64,000 bases of DNA from Xiphydria camelus (GCA_963678675.1 OY783192.1:21654622-21718621); one strand, 5' to 3'; shown: positions 21,146-31,500, counted from the stretch's first letter. The notes: generated from the sequence alone by a model not told the origin. Made by a program: numbers and translations.

Positions 21146-21515
21146 ACTTAGGTGTGCAAATAAATTTTAGGACAATTTCAAAAATTCAAAATTTATTTTT
21201 GAAAAAAGTAAAATGCATTTATGCATCAAAACATTGATGAGGAAGTTATCGACTCATTTTTGGATTTCTTCAACTGTTTTGAATCGCACATCAGAGACAA
21301 TTCGTTTTGCATTTTCTGAAACAAATTAAAATCAGTTGGAGCTTAGTCTGGTGAATACGCCAGGTGTGGTACAACTTTCCATCCAAGAGCCATTAACGTA
21401 TCCTCGACCGGTCAACCCACATGCGGCCTGGCGTTGTCAGGGAGCAGTTTTACTGGACGTTTTTCTTTACTGGTAAATGGATGCTTTTGGTCAATTTCTT
21501 GATTCAATCATATTA

Positions 21516-21781
21516 AATGAGGGGATGAGATTCATAGTGGCATAAGTCAGATTATCCAGATTTTCCAAAGCAATCGCTTTGTCGTCCCAAACATACACAA
21601 GCCCTTCCTAAGATTACAGTTTCTGAGGCGTATTACCGTCGGAATATGTACTGCTATAATTTCGGCGAATGACGTGGCTAACAAAAAATGTTACATGTAG
21701 GTATGTTTGGGACGACAAAACGGTTGCTTTGGAAAATCTGGATAATCTGACTTATGCCACTATGCATCTGAGCCCCTCAAT
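21516..21781. mobile_element. Hairpin MITE in mariner transposase, TA duplication
   Basis: Arms of about 75-90 bp pair (ATAGTGGCATAAGTCAGATT, then CCAGATTTTCCAAAGCAA... and inverse), with ends A(A/T)TGAGGGG. TA is present on both sides (21514-21515 and 21782-21783). The termini match those of the MITE at 56272-56532, suggesting one family. Confidence 0.8.
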
Positions 21782-22500
21782 TATTGACGATAGAGATCGG
21801 CAGTAACTGTCTGGCCAGGTTTCAGAAGTTCATAATGGAGTACGATTTTCATATCCCACCATATACATAATATGACTTTGTTACAGTGAATATTGCGCTT
21901 TGGCGTCTATGTCGTCGGCTCGGCGGGGTTAACCCAATGATAGCAGCGTTTCAGATTATCAAAATAAATCCACTTTTCATCGCCGGTCACAATTTTCCGC
22001 AAAAAAGACTTTCTTTGTTGCTTGTAAAGACTGAAATATATGTCAAGAGACGGCTATTTTTATTTGCTTGAGTCAAAGAGTGTGGCACCCACTTTGTTCA
22101 TTTTCGAATCTTTCCCATTGCTTCAAAGTGATAGGAAATTGTTTGTTGAGTTACTTCTAGCTATTCTGAAAATTGTTTTTCCGTCTGGCAAGAGTTTTCA
22201 TCCAGCAACGCTTGTAGTTCCTGGTCGTCCACCTTTAGAGGAGCCCCGATACGTTCACAGTCACTAACATCAAAATCACCGTCTTTAAGGGGGTATTCCA
22301 GTGTAATCGGTCAAAAAAATCGAAAAAATTTTTTCTTGCTTAATCGCTTCCATAACATCTCTAAAAGACGTGTGTGAGAGAATTTTTAAAATTCAAAGTC
22401 GTTGAATAGTTACAGATGTTTATAATGGCAGACGCGCCACTTGTGTTACGTCCCGACTAGAAATTTTCGGCTGATTCGGCCCTGGTTCAGGTAAGGAATG

Positions 22501-22700
22501 NNNNNNNNNNNNNNNNNNNNNNNNNNNNNNNNNNNNNNNNNNNNNNNNNNNNNNNNNNNNNNNNNNNNNNNNNNNNNNNNNNNNNNNNNNNNNNNNNNNN
22601 NNNNNNNNNNNNNNNNNNNNNNNNNNNNNNNNNNNNNNNNNNNNNNNNNNNNNNNNNNNNNNNNNNNNNNNNNNNNNNNNNNNNNNNNNNNNNNNNNNNN
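22501..22700. other. Assembly gap (200 N)
   Basis: Run of N. The sequence resumes in a TC microsatellite, which probably explains the gap. Confidence 1.
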
Positions 22701-22847
22701 TCTCTCTCTCTCTCTGGACCCGATCAGCAATTTCTAATGAGGACCAGACGTGGTTAACCAGGTCGGGTCCAGAGTATTGATTTGATGTCGATTCCTTACG
22801 TGGACCTCACTTACAAACCAGATCAGGACTTCTTATTATCTTATATA

Positions 22848-22896
<49 letters not shown>

Positions 22897-23581
22897 AGAA
22901 AAGACAAAAACAAACAAAATTGAGAAAACTTTACACACAAAATAATGACACTTAATTTACGCGGATATTTAGTTCTAAGGGGAGATCAGGAACAAGCGTC
23001 GTGTCTCGTTGAAATCTAGATCGGAAATGCCTTAGCCTAAAAAACTCTCCTCAGATTTTCGGTAGCCCTTTGAAAAAGATTTTGAGAGAGTCTCTACCCA
23101 GGAGAGGGAATGGAACAGTTTATTCTGATTAGCGGAAAAACTGAGGAAGAGCTGTCGAGCGACGTAACATGAAATATTCCTTTTCCTTGAAAGTTTTCGA
23201 GGTCTTCTCCTATGGACCCGACACCCCGTGTCAGGAACAAGAACAATGGCTCGCCATGGACCCGGATGCCGACCACATGTCGAAAGGGCACTGAAATCGG
23301 TCGCGAAAGCAGAACTGGTCCGTTTCTAAAGTGGGGGCATTGAATTTCGAGAATCCTCCACATCTATAACTCCTCCAGTGTCTTCGATAGGTCACACGTG
23401 CACTTTCAAAATTCATGAGACCGAACAGATTTCAACTCAAAAATGAATTTACTATAATATAGTGAAGTTTTCATCTGGGAAAATAATGAATAAATATGAA
23501 AAATAAATAGTGTGTGAGAGATTTTTCTAGAAGTAAAATATATGATTCGGTCATAAAAAAAATAATTGAATTGACTGATAT

Positions 23582-23775
23582 GATCCTGATTTGGCGATGG
23601 CCTGAAAAAGCTAGTGAGACTTATGACGTGTCACGTGATCAGGATATCCCGACTTGATCCTGATCTGGACACGATCAGGAAAAACTAGCGTTACGTCGGA
23701 TGTCACGTGATCAGGATATCCCAATTTGGTCCTGATCTGGACCTGGTCAGGAAAAACTAATTAGGAATTCCTTGG
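23582..23775. repeat. 73-bp tandem repeat, ~2.6 copies
   Basis: The word GATCCTGATCTGGAC and the following CACGTGATCAGGATATCCC recur at 73-bp spacing (starts 23582, 23655, 23728). Each unit contains GATC palindromes. Confidence 0.75.
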
Positions 23776-24371
23776 CGGGACCTGATCGGGTCCAGCCATA
23801 TGATCTGGTTGACCCGATGAAATTTCTAGTCGGGGTATAGTCTAACTTTCAAACACGTTTTTCTCGAAACTACATTTTGTAAATTGGTTGCCACAATATC
23901 TCAAAAACTATTGAACCGATTACGCTGAAATTTGTATGATATTTTCAGTACATCTACAGTTGTAGCTCGAACTAGAATCATTGTTATATCTGTCATAATT
24001 TTTTTGTTTTTAACTCAAATAGTCGAAAAAAAATGACAAAAATCGGAATTCAATATTCAAAACTCCACCAGAGAAGTGCAATTTTTAATATTTTGACTTC
24101 ATTCTAGTTCAGGCTGTAGCCAAAGGTCTACAGATTAGAATAACTTATTATTTTTCAGTTTTAGATAAGGAGAACAATCGGAATCATGACAACCATCAAT
24201 CAACTTTTTTTTATTTTTGTATAGTTACAGCACTGTAAAGTTTATTATTAATTATTATTAAATTCAATATTTGAAGCCACAAAATTTGAAATGGTCGTTA
24301 CATTGTCAATAAATATATACTTAGTAAAAATTTCAAGATGTTATCTTTTTCAAGTTTATCACAATAAATTA

Positions 24372-24964
24372 CACAGGTTTACAAAAAAAAAGTCCGGACT
24401 ATTTGACCGGACCATGGTATTCCGAGGTATTTTTGCGTCCTGAATCCGATCCCGAGGTCATCTGAGCCCCATCACGTCAGAAAAATGAGATTTGAAGGTC
24501 ATTTAGAGGTTAAAATGACCATTTTTTGGAACTGGATCCGGGACAATTTCTCAAGCGACCTGTTTAGTTGGAGGGTAGCTGTTTAGGTCTTGAATACCTT
24601 CCAAATATTGGAATGGAGTCCTAAATCTCAACCGGGACTATCACAGAACCACCCCAGTGGATAAAATGTTGCCATAATCGTTGTATCTCGCGGATTACGA
24701 TCTCCCTGTCAAGGCATCCAATTCCGGCGATCCGTTCACTGTGACAGTGGACTCAGCACTGACCCTAATGGCCTTAGAACCTTGGAGTCATGCTCTGGGT
24801 GCTGCTCAGGGCAGTCCCATTTCCTTATTTATTTATTTCGAAATCTCGTTTTTCTGACGTGATGGGGCTCAGATGACCTCGGGATCGGATTCAGGACGCA
24901 AAAATACCTCGGAATACCATGGTCCGGTCAAATAGTCCGGACTTTTTTTTTTTGTAAACCTGTG
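24372..24964. mobile_element. Foldback MITE, TTA duplication
   Basis: Ends CACAGGTTTAC / GTAAACCTGTG with TTA on both sides. Arms of about 115 bp (AAGTCCGGACTATTTGACCG, ...GATCCCGAGGTCATCTGAG) are nearly perfect. The loop is about 350 bp without coding features. Sits inside the TTAA element. Confidence 0.82.
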
Positions 24965-25327
24965 TTATCGAAAAAGTGGTTTAAAAGACCGATGTTACAC
25001 AAGAATACCCCCTTAAATCTCTTATACAAATACTCACATGTACTTTTAGATACAATGTCATCCCGAAGAACAGAACAGATCGATTTACATGCTTTCCTAA
25101 CACTTTTTCCTTGATGGAATTCATAGCGAATTCAGTGTCTAATAAAAAGCTTATCGGTCTGCATGTTTTATTCGCAGAATTTAAAGGTAATATCTGTGAC
25201 TCCCTTATATTTCGATACTACATAACAAGTGCCACCATATCATATGTGAGCCGTAACTTTGAATTACTTTGAATTACTTTTATGACACGGAATGGAAGTG
25301 TCCTAAAACTTATTTTTACACCTAAGT

Positions 25328-25655
25328 TTTGGACTAGTAATAATTCTGGCTAAAAATTTATTTTCATATCCTAAAGATGTGTTAGAATCGAGAAAAAATT
25401 AGTCCTCTAGTGTACCTTTCAAAACCTATATACGATCGTGCACTGCATTACAATTACTGGACAGATGTACTTCGAAGAAAGTATCTCACACTATTTTGTC
25501 CTCACGAATAGCTAATATACACTTCAAATAAAAAATTCTAATTCGGAGTAAATCAATGTTTAGTACAAATCAGGGGCAAAACGACCTTACAGTTGCTTCG
25601 ATCGATGCCAAATGTCTACTGCGTACTACATTACCGTAGATTCCGTATGGTGATC
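25328..25655. other. No gene seen
   Basis: AT-rich sequence between the mariner and the foldback carrying the hAT element. Confidence 0.4.
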
Positions 25656-25742
25656 ATAGGCGTATGCGAGTGCGAGTGAGAACACATAGTGGGTGCATAA
25701 GAATCCCTCTGTTGCACATTTATTATACTTGTCCAGTTTGAA

Positions 25743-27819
25743 CAGGGTGGCCACAGAATCTGGCTGAAAAAATTCCCTGACTTTTCCAGGGTTTCCAGAC
25801 CGATTTTTAGAATTTTCCAGACCGAAAAATAAGCAAAATTCTTTATTTTTTTATATTCAAACCTCATATATTTTTTATCAGTACAAACATAGAACACTTT
25901 TTTTTATTAGAAATAACATTAAATATATATAAATATATTTTTTATCACAAAAATGTCAGTTTATTAAACTTTTTTTTGGCAAAGATTTAATTTCATTGTT
26001 TCCTTAAAAGTAAAATCAATTTTTCTGTTGTTTCACTTTAATTCTCTCATTTCTTCGTCTATCGCAGACAATTTTTGTTGAGTTTCTTGCAATACTTTCG
26101 CTTTCTCAGCGGCCAGTGCTTTCAGCTTCAATTTTGTGAGTCGTTTTTCATTTTCTTCTTCCTCATGATTTTTTGTCTCGCATTTTGTCCTCTCTAGTGC
26201 TTCGCCATATCGGTTACGAGCATTGCGACAAGAGTGCATCAACTGCTTCGTTATACCGACATTTTCCATCTCACCAAGATCAGTGACTGAATCATACACT
26301 TGTCTCTGGGCTACCAGTGATTGTTCGCTCAGATTTTCGAACAAACACTCCTTGTTGGCTGAGAAACCTCTTTCCAACGAGGCATATTTCCGTGTGATAA
26401 AATGAAAACCATTTTGAGAAATGATCGAAGTTCCTCATAGTCTAACGTCTTGGGTATTAGCTCATGTACCCAGAGGTGATCCAGTCTGATCTCAGAAAAA
26501 CTCGTTAATATTGTGGAAAATAATTCAGTAGCACAAACCGCTTTGAACTGTTTATCTATTTTATCTGGAGTGATACCTGAAATCCAGTTAGACTCAGTGA
26601 AAACCTCCAAAGCTAACTGCAGTCGTTTGTAGCGTAAGTTGGATTCTGTCACAATTTGGGGATCCAAAAAAGAAATTCCTTTCGTTAGTCTGAATTTCAA
26701 TGGACTACGTGTCATCAACGAATCACAAAGTTTCTTTAGAATTTCTTACAATCGTGTCTAAATTGAAGTATTTCACGATCCTTGAGTAATTTTCGAACTG
26801 ATCGAATTGCGTCACGTGTCACGTATCCCAAATGGATTTCTTTATCAGGAATTACATTTTTTTCATCATTAATTTCGATTTTTGTTACGTTTACTTCTTC
26901 TTCAAGTACATTTTGTTTTACAAATCGTGCCATCAGAGTTTTCATAAAAGCCAATAGAGACTCGTGCAGCAGAGGTGCAAGTGGCTCATCACTTTGAAAT
27001 TTTATTAAAAATGACTCGATATCCGATGCAATGGATTGAAAAAATCCAAGTTTAGCTCGTAATAGTAACTTGTAATAGTTTAGCTGGTAACAATGGATCC
27101 TGGAGTAATTCACATATTGTTTGAAAACTTTCACAGCTAGGAGCTTTCTTGTCAGCTTTTGCTTTTTCCACATATTGTTCGAGATTCGGAATTATACGTA
27201 TGGCACGTTCAGCTACTTTCTCATTTTCTATCCATCGGATTGCACAAAACTTCATTGGGAATTCAGAAAAATCTGTGTAATGAGTATAATCAGCTCGGCG
27301 CACAGGAACATTGAAAAAAAAATTGTAAATGGAACGTAAAAACGAAGGTATTTTCCAGTTCGTAGCCTTAAAACCATTTTTAAATGTGATAAAAAGTTCA
27401 CTTTTTTCACATTTATTCATATAAGTATTAAATTGAAATCGTGCTTACCTTTTAATACAAACACTTTCTGTCAGTTACATTTCGCAAAATTTGTATAGTT
27501 ACAAATTTCGCATCGGTGTTTAGCCGGTTGCACGATGAAAAGAAAAAACAATTATGGCGACTGTAAATTTTGCGCGAATTCAATCGATAAATGTAGAGTA
27601 CAAATGAAATGACACATAATGCATGGTACCTAATCGATCTACATTATCTATTGTGTAGACTTTCCCACCTAAATGAATCAAGTTCTGTTTTATCCGCAAA
27701 TCGAACTTTTAAAAACAATTAAAAAAAACAAGGTACGTTCAAATGAAAATTCCAGATTTTACGCAAAATTCCCTGACTTTTCCAGGTTTTCCAAAATTCC
27801 AGAGTATGTGGCCACCCTG
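25743..27819 (-). mobile_element. hAT-type transposon
   Basis: Ends CAGGGTGGCCACA...TGTGGCCACCCTG, with the subterminal word AATTCCCTGACTTTTCCAGG close to both ends, a combination I associate with a widespread hAT-like family. The length of 2,077 bp holds one gene on the minus strand. The 8-bp flanks (AGTTTGAA and TAATGAAT) do not match. Confidence 0.8.
26033..27420 (-). pseudogene. hAT-like transposase, C-terminal type, frameshifted
   Basis: Minus strand. Reads FPMKFCAIRWIENEKVAERA, then PLAPLLHESLLAFMKTLMARF, LGYVTRDAIRSVRKLLKDRE, SPLKFRLTKGISFLDPQIV, RLDHLWVHEL, then the dimerisation block ILSHGN / ERGFSANKECLFENLSEQSL. It ends in a Lys/Glu-rich coiled-coil tail (EEENEKRLTKLKLKALAAEK). 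This matches hAT-like proteins of invertebrates that retain only the distal RNase H and C-terminal part. There is no BED zinc finger upstream. Frame changes lie near 27080, 26735 and 26390, and two reading-frame junctions contain stops. Inactive. Confidence 0.82.
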
Positions 27820-27902
27820 TAATGAATGTGCGACAAAGTTCTCTTATGTATTTATCTGGGTGTTCTCACTCGACCTCACATATTGCCTATGATCACCATC
27901 CT

Positions 27903-28265
27903 CGAAATCACACGGTATATAGAAGAAGTGACTTAACATACGGTTAAAATTTCAAACTACCGTTAGAGGGCCTCAGGCCAGCCAATTTACAAACTACTTT
28001 AAAGATATTTCCGACCAAGTCGATATGAAGGTCAAATTAACCCTGTGTATACTCCGAGGGTTAGACTGCTAGTATTCTTTCCAAACGGAGAATACAGATG
28101 ATCCGAATTACAGTTGGGGTTCTGATAATATGGTTCTTCTCTTCTAATACCATTATTTAAATCGAATAAAATTGAACCACGTGTGTTTTAATATAGTACA
28201 GAAAAAATATACACATATCTATATAATATTTAATAAAAAAATATCTATCATGTTAAATTTAATTT
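27903..28265. other. No gene seen
   Basis: Contains AATTAACCCTGTGTATACTC followed by CGAGGGTTAG near 28042-28071, which resembles a TTAA-element terminus (compare 9364 and 39136). No partner end was found. Confidence 0.35.
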
Positions 28266-29028
28266 AAAGGACCCCGCACAAACCTTGTGGGAACTGGTTC
28301 CCGGTGAATTTGGCTGGGCTTTACATATGTTGTAGATCTTCATGTTCTGATCAAAAGTTATCAGTGCCGCAACAACGAAAAATGGACAGTTTTTGAGTTT
28401 TGAGACCTTAAAGTTCATACCTACTTTTTGCTTTCCGTCATACGATCTATTGGATCGAAATAATCATGTAAAATCAGGTTTTCTGTGAATTTTGCTAAAA
28501 ATCACGTATTTTGTAGTTAGTGAGCTAACAATTCAGGTCAGACAAAAAATAAGCAGTTGGGGGGGGGGGGGGGACTTTAAAGTTGCCGCTTTTTACTCGA
28601 AACCATACGCTCTTTTTCAGCCAATTCAAGGACGCATTCAAGATCATGTGCAATCTTGTGAGCACGTGTTTGCCTGCATATACATATGCGCGAGTGTGTG
28701 CGTGTGTGCATGTGCATAGATTTTTATTTTTTAATGTCTTATTTTCTTTCTCATTTTTTCCGTTTATCTACATTATATTAGCGCACAAATCTTATGGAAA
28801 CTGGTTCAGTACCTACTGAAATCCTCGCATACTTCACATATATTGTAGTTTATGACCTCCTGATCAAAAGTTACCATTGTCATAGACTCAAAAAATAGGA
28901 GACTTTTGAGTAGTACAATTTTTACTTTCGACCGTACGCTCTGCTGTATTAAACGAGTCTTATGGCTCTTAAATCCTGGTGAATATGTCTCACCTGCACG
29001 AATATTGCAGGTTTGTGCGGGGTCCTTT
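28266..29028. mobile_element. Element with perfect 20-bp terminal inverted repeats
   Basis: Ends AAAGGACCCCGCACAAACCT and its exact inverse at 29009-29028. Internally a segment of about 110 bp is present twice in direct orientation (CTGATCAAAAGTTA.CA at about 28352 and 28859; ACGCTCT at about 28607 and 28935). A G-run lies at 28559-28573. No coding domain and no clear target duplication. Confidence 0.72.
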
Positions 29029-29369
29029 GCGCAAGAAAGTAGGTACTTTTATTCAGTACATGGAATATCGAACCTTAAAGCTACTACAAATCGCTCCGTA
29101 ACAGTTATGGAGCAGCTCAACAGAAGTTTGCCGACGCGCATGTTACCGAGCGCTCCAAGTGAGTGTGAGTGGTAGCGGTCGCCATGTTTTGTAGCGAAGA
29201 GAAAGTTACGCTTCAGTTCTCCCGCTCACTTACATCGGAAGAAGTTTTGGCGTATTTTATGTTCAGTGTAAATTTTTGATGTGTAAACATCTTTAGGCTC
29301 GCTTGGGAGTGATTTCATGGAAGTGGTGGGGGAACTGTTAACGACATTAGTGTGTGTCCGTGTGAGCTC

Positions 29370-30410
29370 GGTGCAGGATCTTGGCATTTACCTTCGGCCG
29401 GGCTTGTTCGGTATTCATACCGGTACAAGTCGAGTCGGTAGTTACAGTCGGTGTCAATTCGAGAGATCGGAGTGTCTAACCTCGAAATCGTGAATTTCAT
29501 AATAACGGTGAGTACTTTCCATTCTTCACAAAATCACAATTCCGAGGTCAGATGCTTCTATATCCAGAACGTAAATCTTTCTACTGTTTTCAGTATATAA
29601 CAACGCTTTCACTACAATTTTTAATATAACTAGATAACAATTTGTGACTTCCATAACCTAGTATACCTACAATGGAATCACATGCCGCTGGTAAGTGTAA
29701 ATGTACGGAATACATTTAACCTTTTGTATACATATTTCATTTGTACACGACAATCATTTAATTCCTACTTTTCAACGGTTTCAATTAATTAGTGATTACC
29801 TATTTATACCGCATGGCCCGTAAGAAACGCAACAAGCGACGGTTAGGTACCTCCGGCAATATTTGCCGATGGTGCTCGAGTCTTCTACATGTCGGTACAG
29901 AAAAAAGGAGAAACGAGAGGGTCTTGACATTTACCTTCGGCCGGGCTTTTTTGGTCGGTATTTAGGTATACCGGTACAAGTCGAGTCAGTAATTAGAGTC
30001 GGTGTCAATTCGAGAGATCAGAGCGTCTAACCTCGAAATCGTGAATTTCAGAATAACGGTGAGTACTTTCCATTCTTCACATCACCATTCCGATGATAGA
30101 CGCTTCTATCTCCAGAATGTACATCTTTATACTGTTTTCAGTGTATAACAACGGTTGCACTACGATTTCTAATAAAACGAGACACCAATTCGTGACTTCC
30201 ATAACCTATACCTACAATGGAGTCACATGCCGCTGGTAAGTGTAAATATACGGAATACTTTTATCCTTCTGTATACATATTTCATTAGTACACGACAATC
30301 ATTTATTTACTAATCTGTAGTTTTAACTGTTTCAATTACTTACTGATTAATATTTTACAGACATTGCGAGAAAGAGGAAGGCAAACTATGTGTCGAACTA
30401 CAGAAACTAG
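29370..30410 (+). pseudogene. Spliced transposon-type gene start, duplicated leader and first coding exon
   Basis: Two direct copies (about 29380-29818 and 29935-30360) each hold a leader exon ending AATAACG before a GTGAGT donor (29508; 30059), an acceptor TTTTCAG, and a short exon with ATG. That exon reads MESHAA and ends at a GTAAGT donor (exons 29594-29690 and 30142-30235). Only the second copy is followed by an acceptor (ATTTTACAG to 30360) and an exon continuing DIARKRKANYVSNYRN to a stop at 30408-30410. The stop falls where an unrelated repeat begins, so the gene is truncated. I do not recognise the protein. Spliced 5' ends of this kind also occur in the Transib here. Confidence 0.5.
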
Positions 30411-30414
30411 AAAC

Positions 30415-30527
30415 GAGTTAGTCATTCTAACTTGCAATAGATGTGTAAACATATGGCAGAACAATGTTGCGTGGAAGTCATGTGGGTGTATTCGGTTACA
30501 GACAGTTATTAAAAAACTAAAAACGAC
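30415..30527 (+). repeat. ~110-bp repeat copy (GAGTTAGTCATTCTAAC type)
   Basis: A direct copy of the segment beginning at 31501, with GCAGAACAATGTTGCGTGGA and GTGTATTCGGTTACAGAC. The TGACGT element lies exactly between the two copies. Confidence 0.7.
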
Positions 30528-30746
30528 CCAGGTAGCTCATCAACGTCGAAATGACGTTTTTTGAAGGTCAATTCTGACGTCAGATGATGAAAAATGTGAC
30601 GTTATTTTAACGTCGCAAAGACGGCTTAATTGCACATCCACACGAAGTCAGAAAAATCACGTCATAATGATGTTCTACCGGACGTTTGATGACGTAAAAA
30701 AAAACGGTTCTAAAAGGTTAGGTCTGACGTATATCTTTTCATCGTG

Positions 30747-30810
30747 AGCGGTCACCCATCCAACTAGTGTCCGCACTTCTCGCTGCTTAACTTCGTTGAT
30801 CGGTCGGTGT
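30747..30810 (-). ncRNA. 5S rRNA-derived segment with pol III internal promoter
   Basis: The minus strand reads CCGATCAACGAAGTTAAGCA, then GCG, ..., GTTGGATGGGTGACCGC. This follows animal 5S rRNA (CCGATCACCGAAATTAAGCAGCG ... TTAGATGGGGGACCGC). Box A (AGTTAAGCAGCG) and box C (GGATGGGTGACC) are preserved, with near-correct spacing. The 5S ends do not pair and are absent, so this is not a 5S gene. A 5S-derived SINE (SINE3 type) or a captured 5S fragment are the options. Confidence 0.72.
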
Positions 30811-31010
30811 CCTCGAGTCCTCATCTGCTGCACGCTCTTGTGGTTAAGGATATTATTACTATTGGTGTTCCATATGAAGTTTGATGAATAAATGTATATT
30901 GCTTTTCCTGTCAATAAGAAAGAGCTTGAATAAATAAGATTTTATAATTGTATTATTGTTTTCTCAACATTTTTCTAAATTTATGATTGTATCTTTTGAT
31001 AAATATTCTT

Positions 31011-31056
31011 GCATAGACGCAAATTGATATTAATATCAATTTGCGTTTATGCAAGA
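31011..31056. repeat. Near-perfect 46-bp palindrome
   Basis: CTTGCATAGACGCAAATTGA followed by TATTAATATCAATTTGCG and TTTATGCAAG: self-complementary with one or two mismatches and no loop. Confidence 0.9.
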
Positions 31057-31500
31057 TATAAATAATAAATAAATAAATAAATAAATAATTATATGAATAT
31101 TTATTCATCCTACATTAATTGATTGTCTTTCATTTACTTTAATAATCTGTGCTTTTTAATAAACAGTATAGTTTATAACTTGCTCAACATACTCTGGAGA
31201 CTCGAAATGAAATAATTTATTGTTTTAATAATTGAACAAATTACAATTTTTGTCCATTTATTCACAAATAAATTTTCAAGTCCCTATACCTATATGCAGG
31301 AGATCGAAATTTTTCTAAGTCTCGTTCGTTATTAAAAATGACAGAAAAGTTCCGTCAAAAACGTTGAATTTTGACGTCCAAGGTACGTCATAAATATGAC
31401 GTCTCTGTGACGTTAATATTACGACAATTGACGTCTGAAACCCTATACTGACCAAAAAATGACGTCTGAGACGTTATTCTAACGTCAGTGTGCTACCTGG

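Larger units (their letters stand above)
22452..23835. mobile_element. Nested non-coding element, CCCGACTAGAAATTT ends
   Basis: The first bases CCCGACTAGAAATTTTC are repeated inverted at the end (GAAATTTCTAGTCGGG). The inside has many GATC-centred palindromic words (GACCTGATC, GATCAGGA, TGATCCTGATCTGGAC), a 73-bp tandem repeat at about 23582-23775 and an AT microsatellite at 22843-22893. The assembly gap covers 22501-22700. Target duplication unclear (GT on both sides at most). Confidence 0.6.
22285..25016. mobile_element. TTAA-flanked element (2.7 kb) within mariner; contains nested elements and the gap
   Basis: TTAA at 22285-22288 and 25013-25016; ends GGGGGTATTCCAGTGTAATC and (read inward) GGGGGTATTCTTGTGTAACA. 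TTAA specificity suggests piggyBac-superfamily mobilisation. It carries no recognisable transposase. Inside are an element with CCCGACTAGAAATTT ends (22452-23835) and a foldback (24372-24964). The mariner frame (KDGDFDV) is continuous across one TTAA, which confirms the boundaries. Confidence 0.85.
21235..25164 (-). pseudogene. Mariner transposase (DD34D type), broken
   Basis: Minus strand. ATG near 25164 (MQTDKLFIRH), then an in-frame stop at codon 11, then YEFHQGKSVRKACKSIC and FKDGDFDVSD (helix-turn-helix DNA-binding part). The TTAA element interrupts here. The frame resumes in the order KWVPHSLT, VTGDEKWIYFDN (first Asp), [14 protein letters not shown] (second Asp), the hairpin MITE, LLPDNARPHV (third Asp), and a C-terminus resembling FKTVEEI. 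The three catalytic Asp are readable, but several stops and small frame changes occur. The VTGDEKW...WWD...DNARPHV series identifies mariner, closest by eye to the cecropia group. Confidence 0.85.
21146..25327 (-). mobile_element. Mariner transposon interrupted by two insertions
   Basis: Inverted ends AACTTAGGTGTGCAAATAAA (21146 on) and the matching right end (TTAGGTGTAAAAATAAGTTT read inward from 25325) pair over about 30 bp including TTTTAGGACA. TA dinucleotides lie inside the ends, so the precise TA duplication is ambiguous. The minus-strand transposase gene is split by a hairpin MITE (21516-21781) and a TTAA element (22289-25012). Without the inserts the mariner is about 1.2 kb, the normal size. 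Confidence 0.85.
25656..27902. repeat. Palindromic repeat with a hAT element in its centre
   Basis: Left arm 25656-25735 (GGTGATCATAGGC, GAGTGAGAACAC...) and right arm about 27830-27902 are inverted copies. The hAT element fills the middle. The same family appears, without an insert, at 58604-58808 (GAGTGAGAACATGTAGCGAG). Confidence 0.65.
30528..31500. mobile_element. Element with CCAGGTAGC ends and many TGACGT motifs
   Basis: Ends CCAGGTAGCTCATCAACGTC and (inverse) CCAGGTAGCACACTGACGTT. The first 170 bp and last 150 bp are packed with TGACGT / ACGTCA words in both orientations, including a TGACGTCA palindrome near 30570. The middle carries a 5S rRNA-like segment and a perfect AT-rich palindrome at 31011-31056. 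No transposase. Clustered subterminal motifs like these are often transposase-binding sites. Confidence 0.7.

Noticed and set aside
22446..22737. Open frames across the N run
   Set aside because: Translation of an assembly gap; no sequence information.
30747..30810. Functional 5S rRNA gene
   Set aside because: Only the internal control region is preserved. The 5' and 3' ends that form the closing helix are missing and no T-run terminator follows at the right distance.
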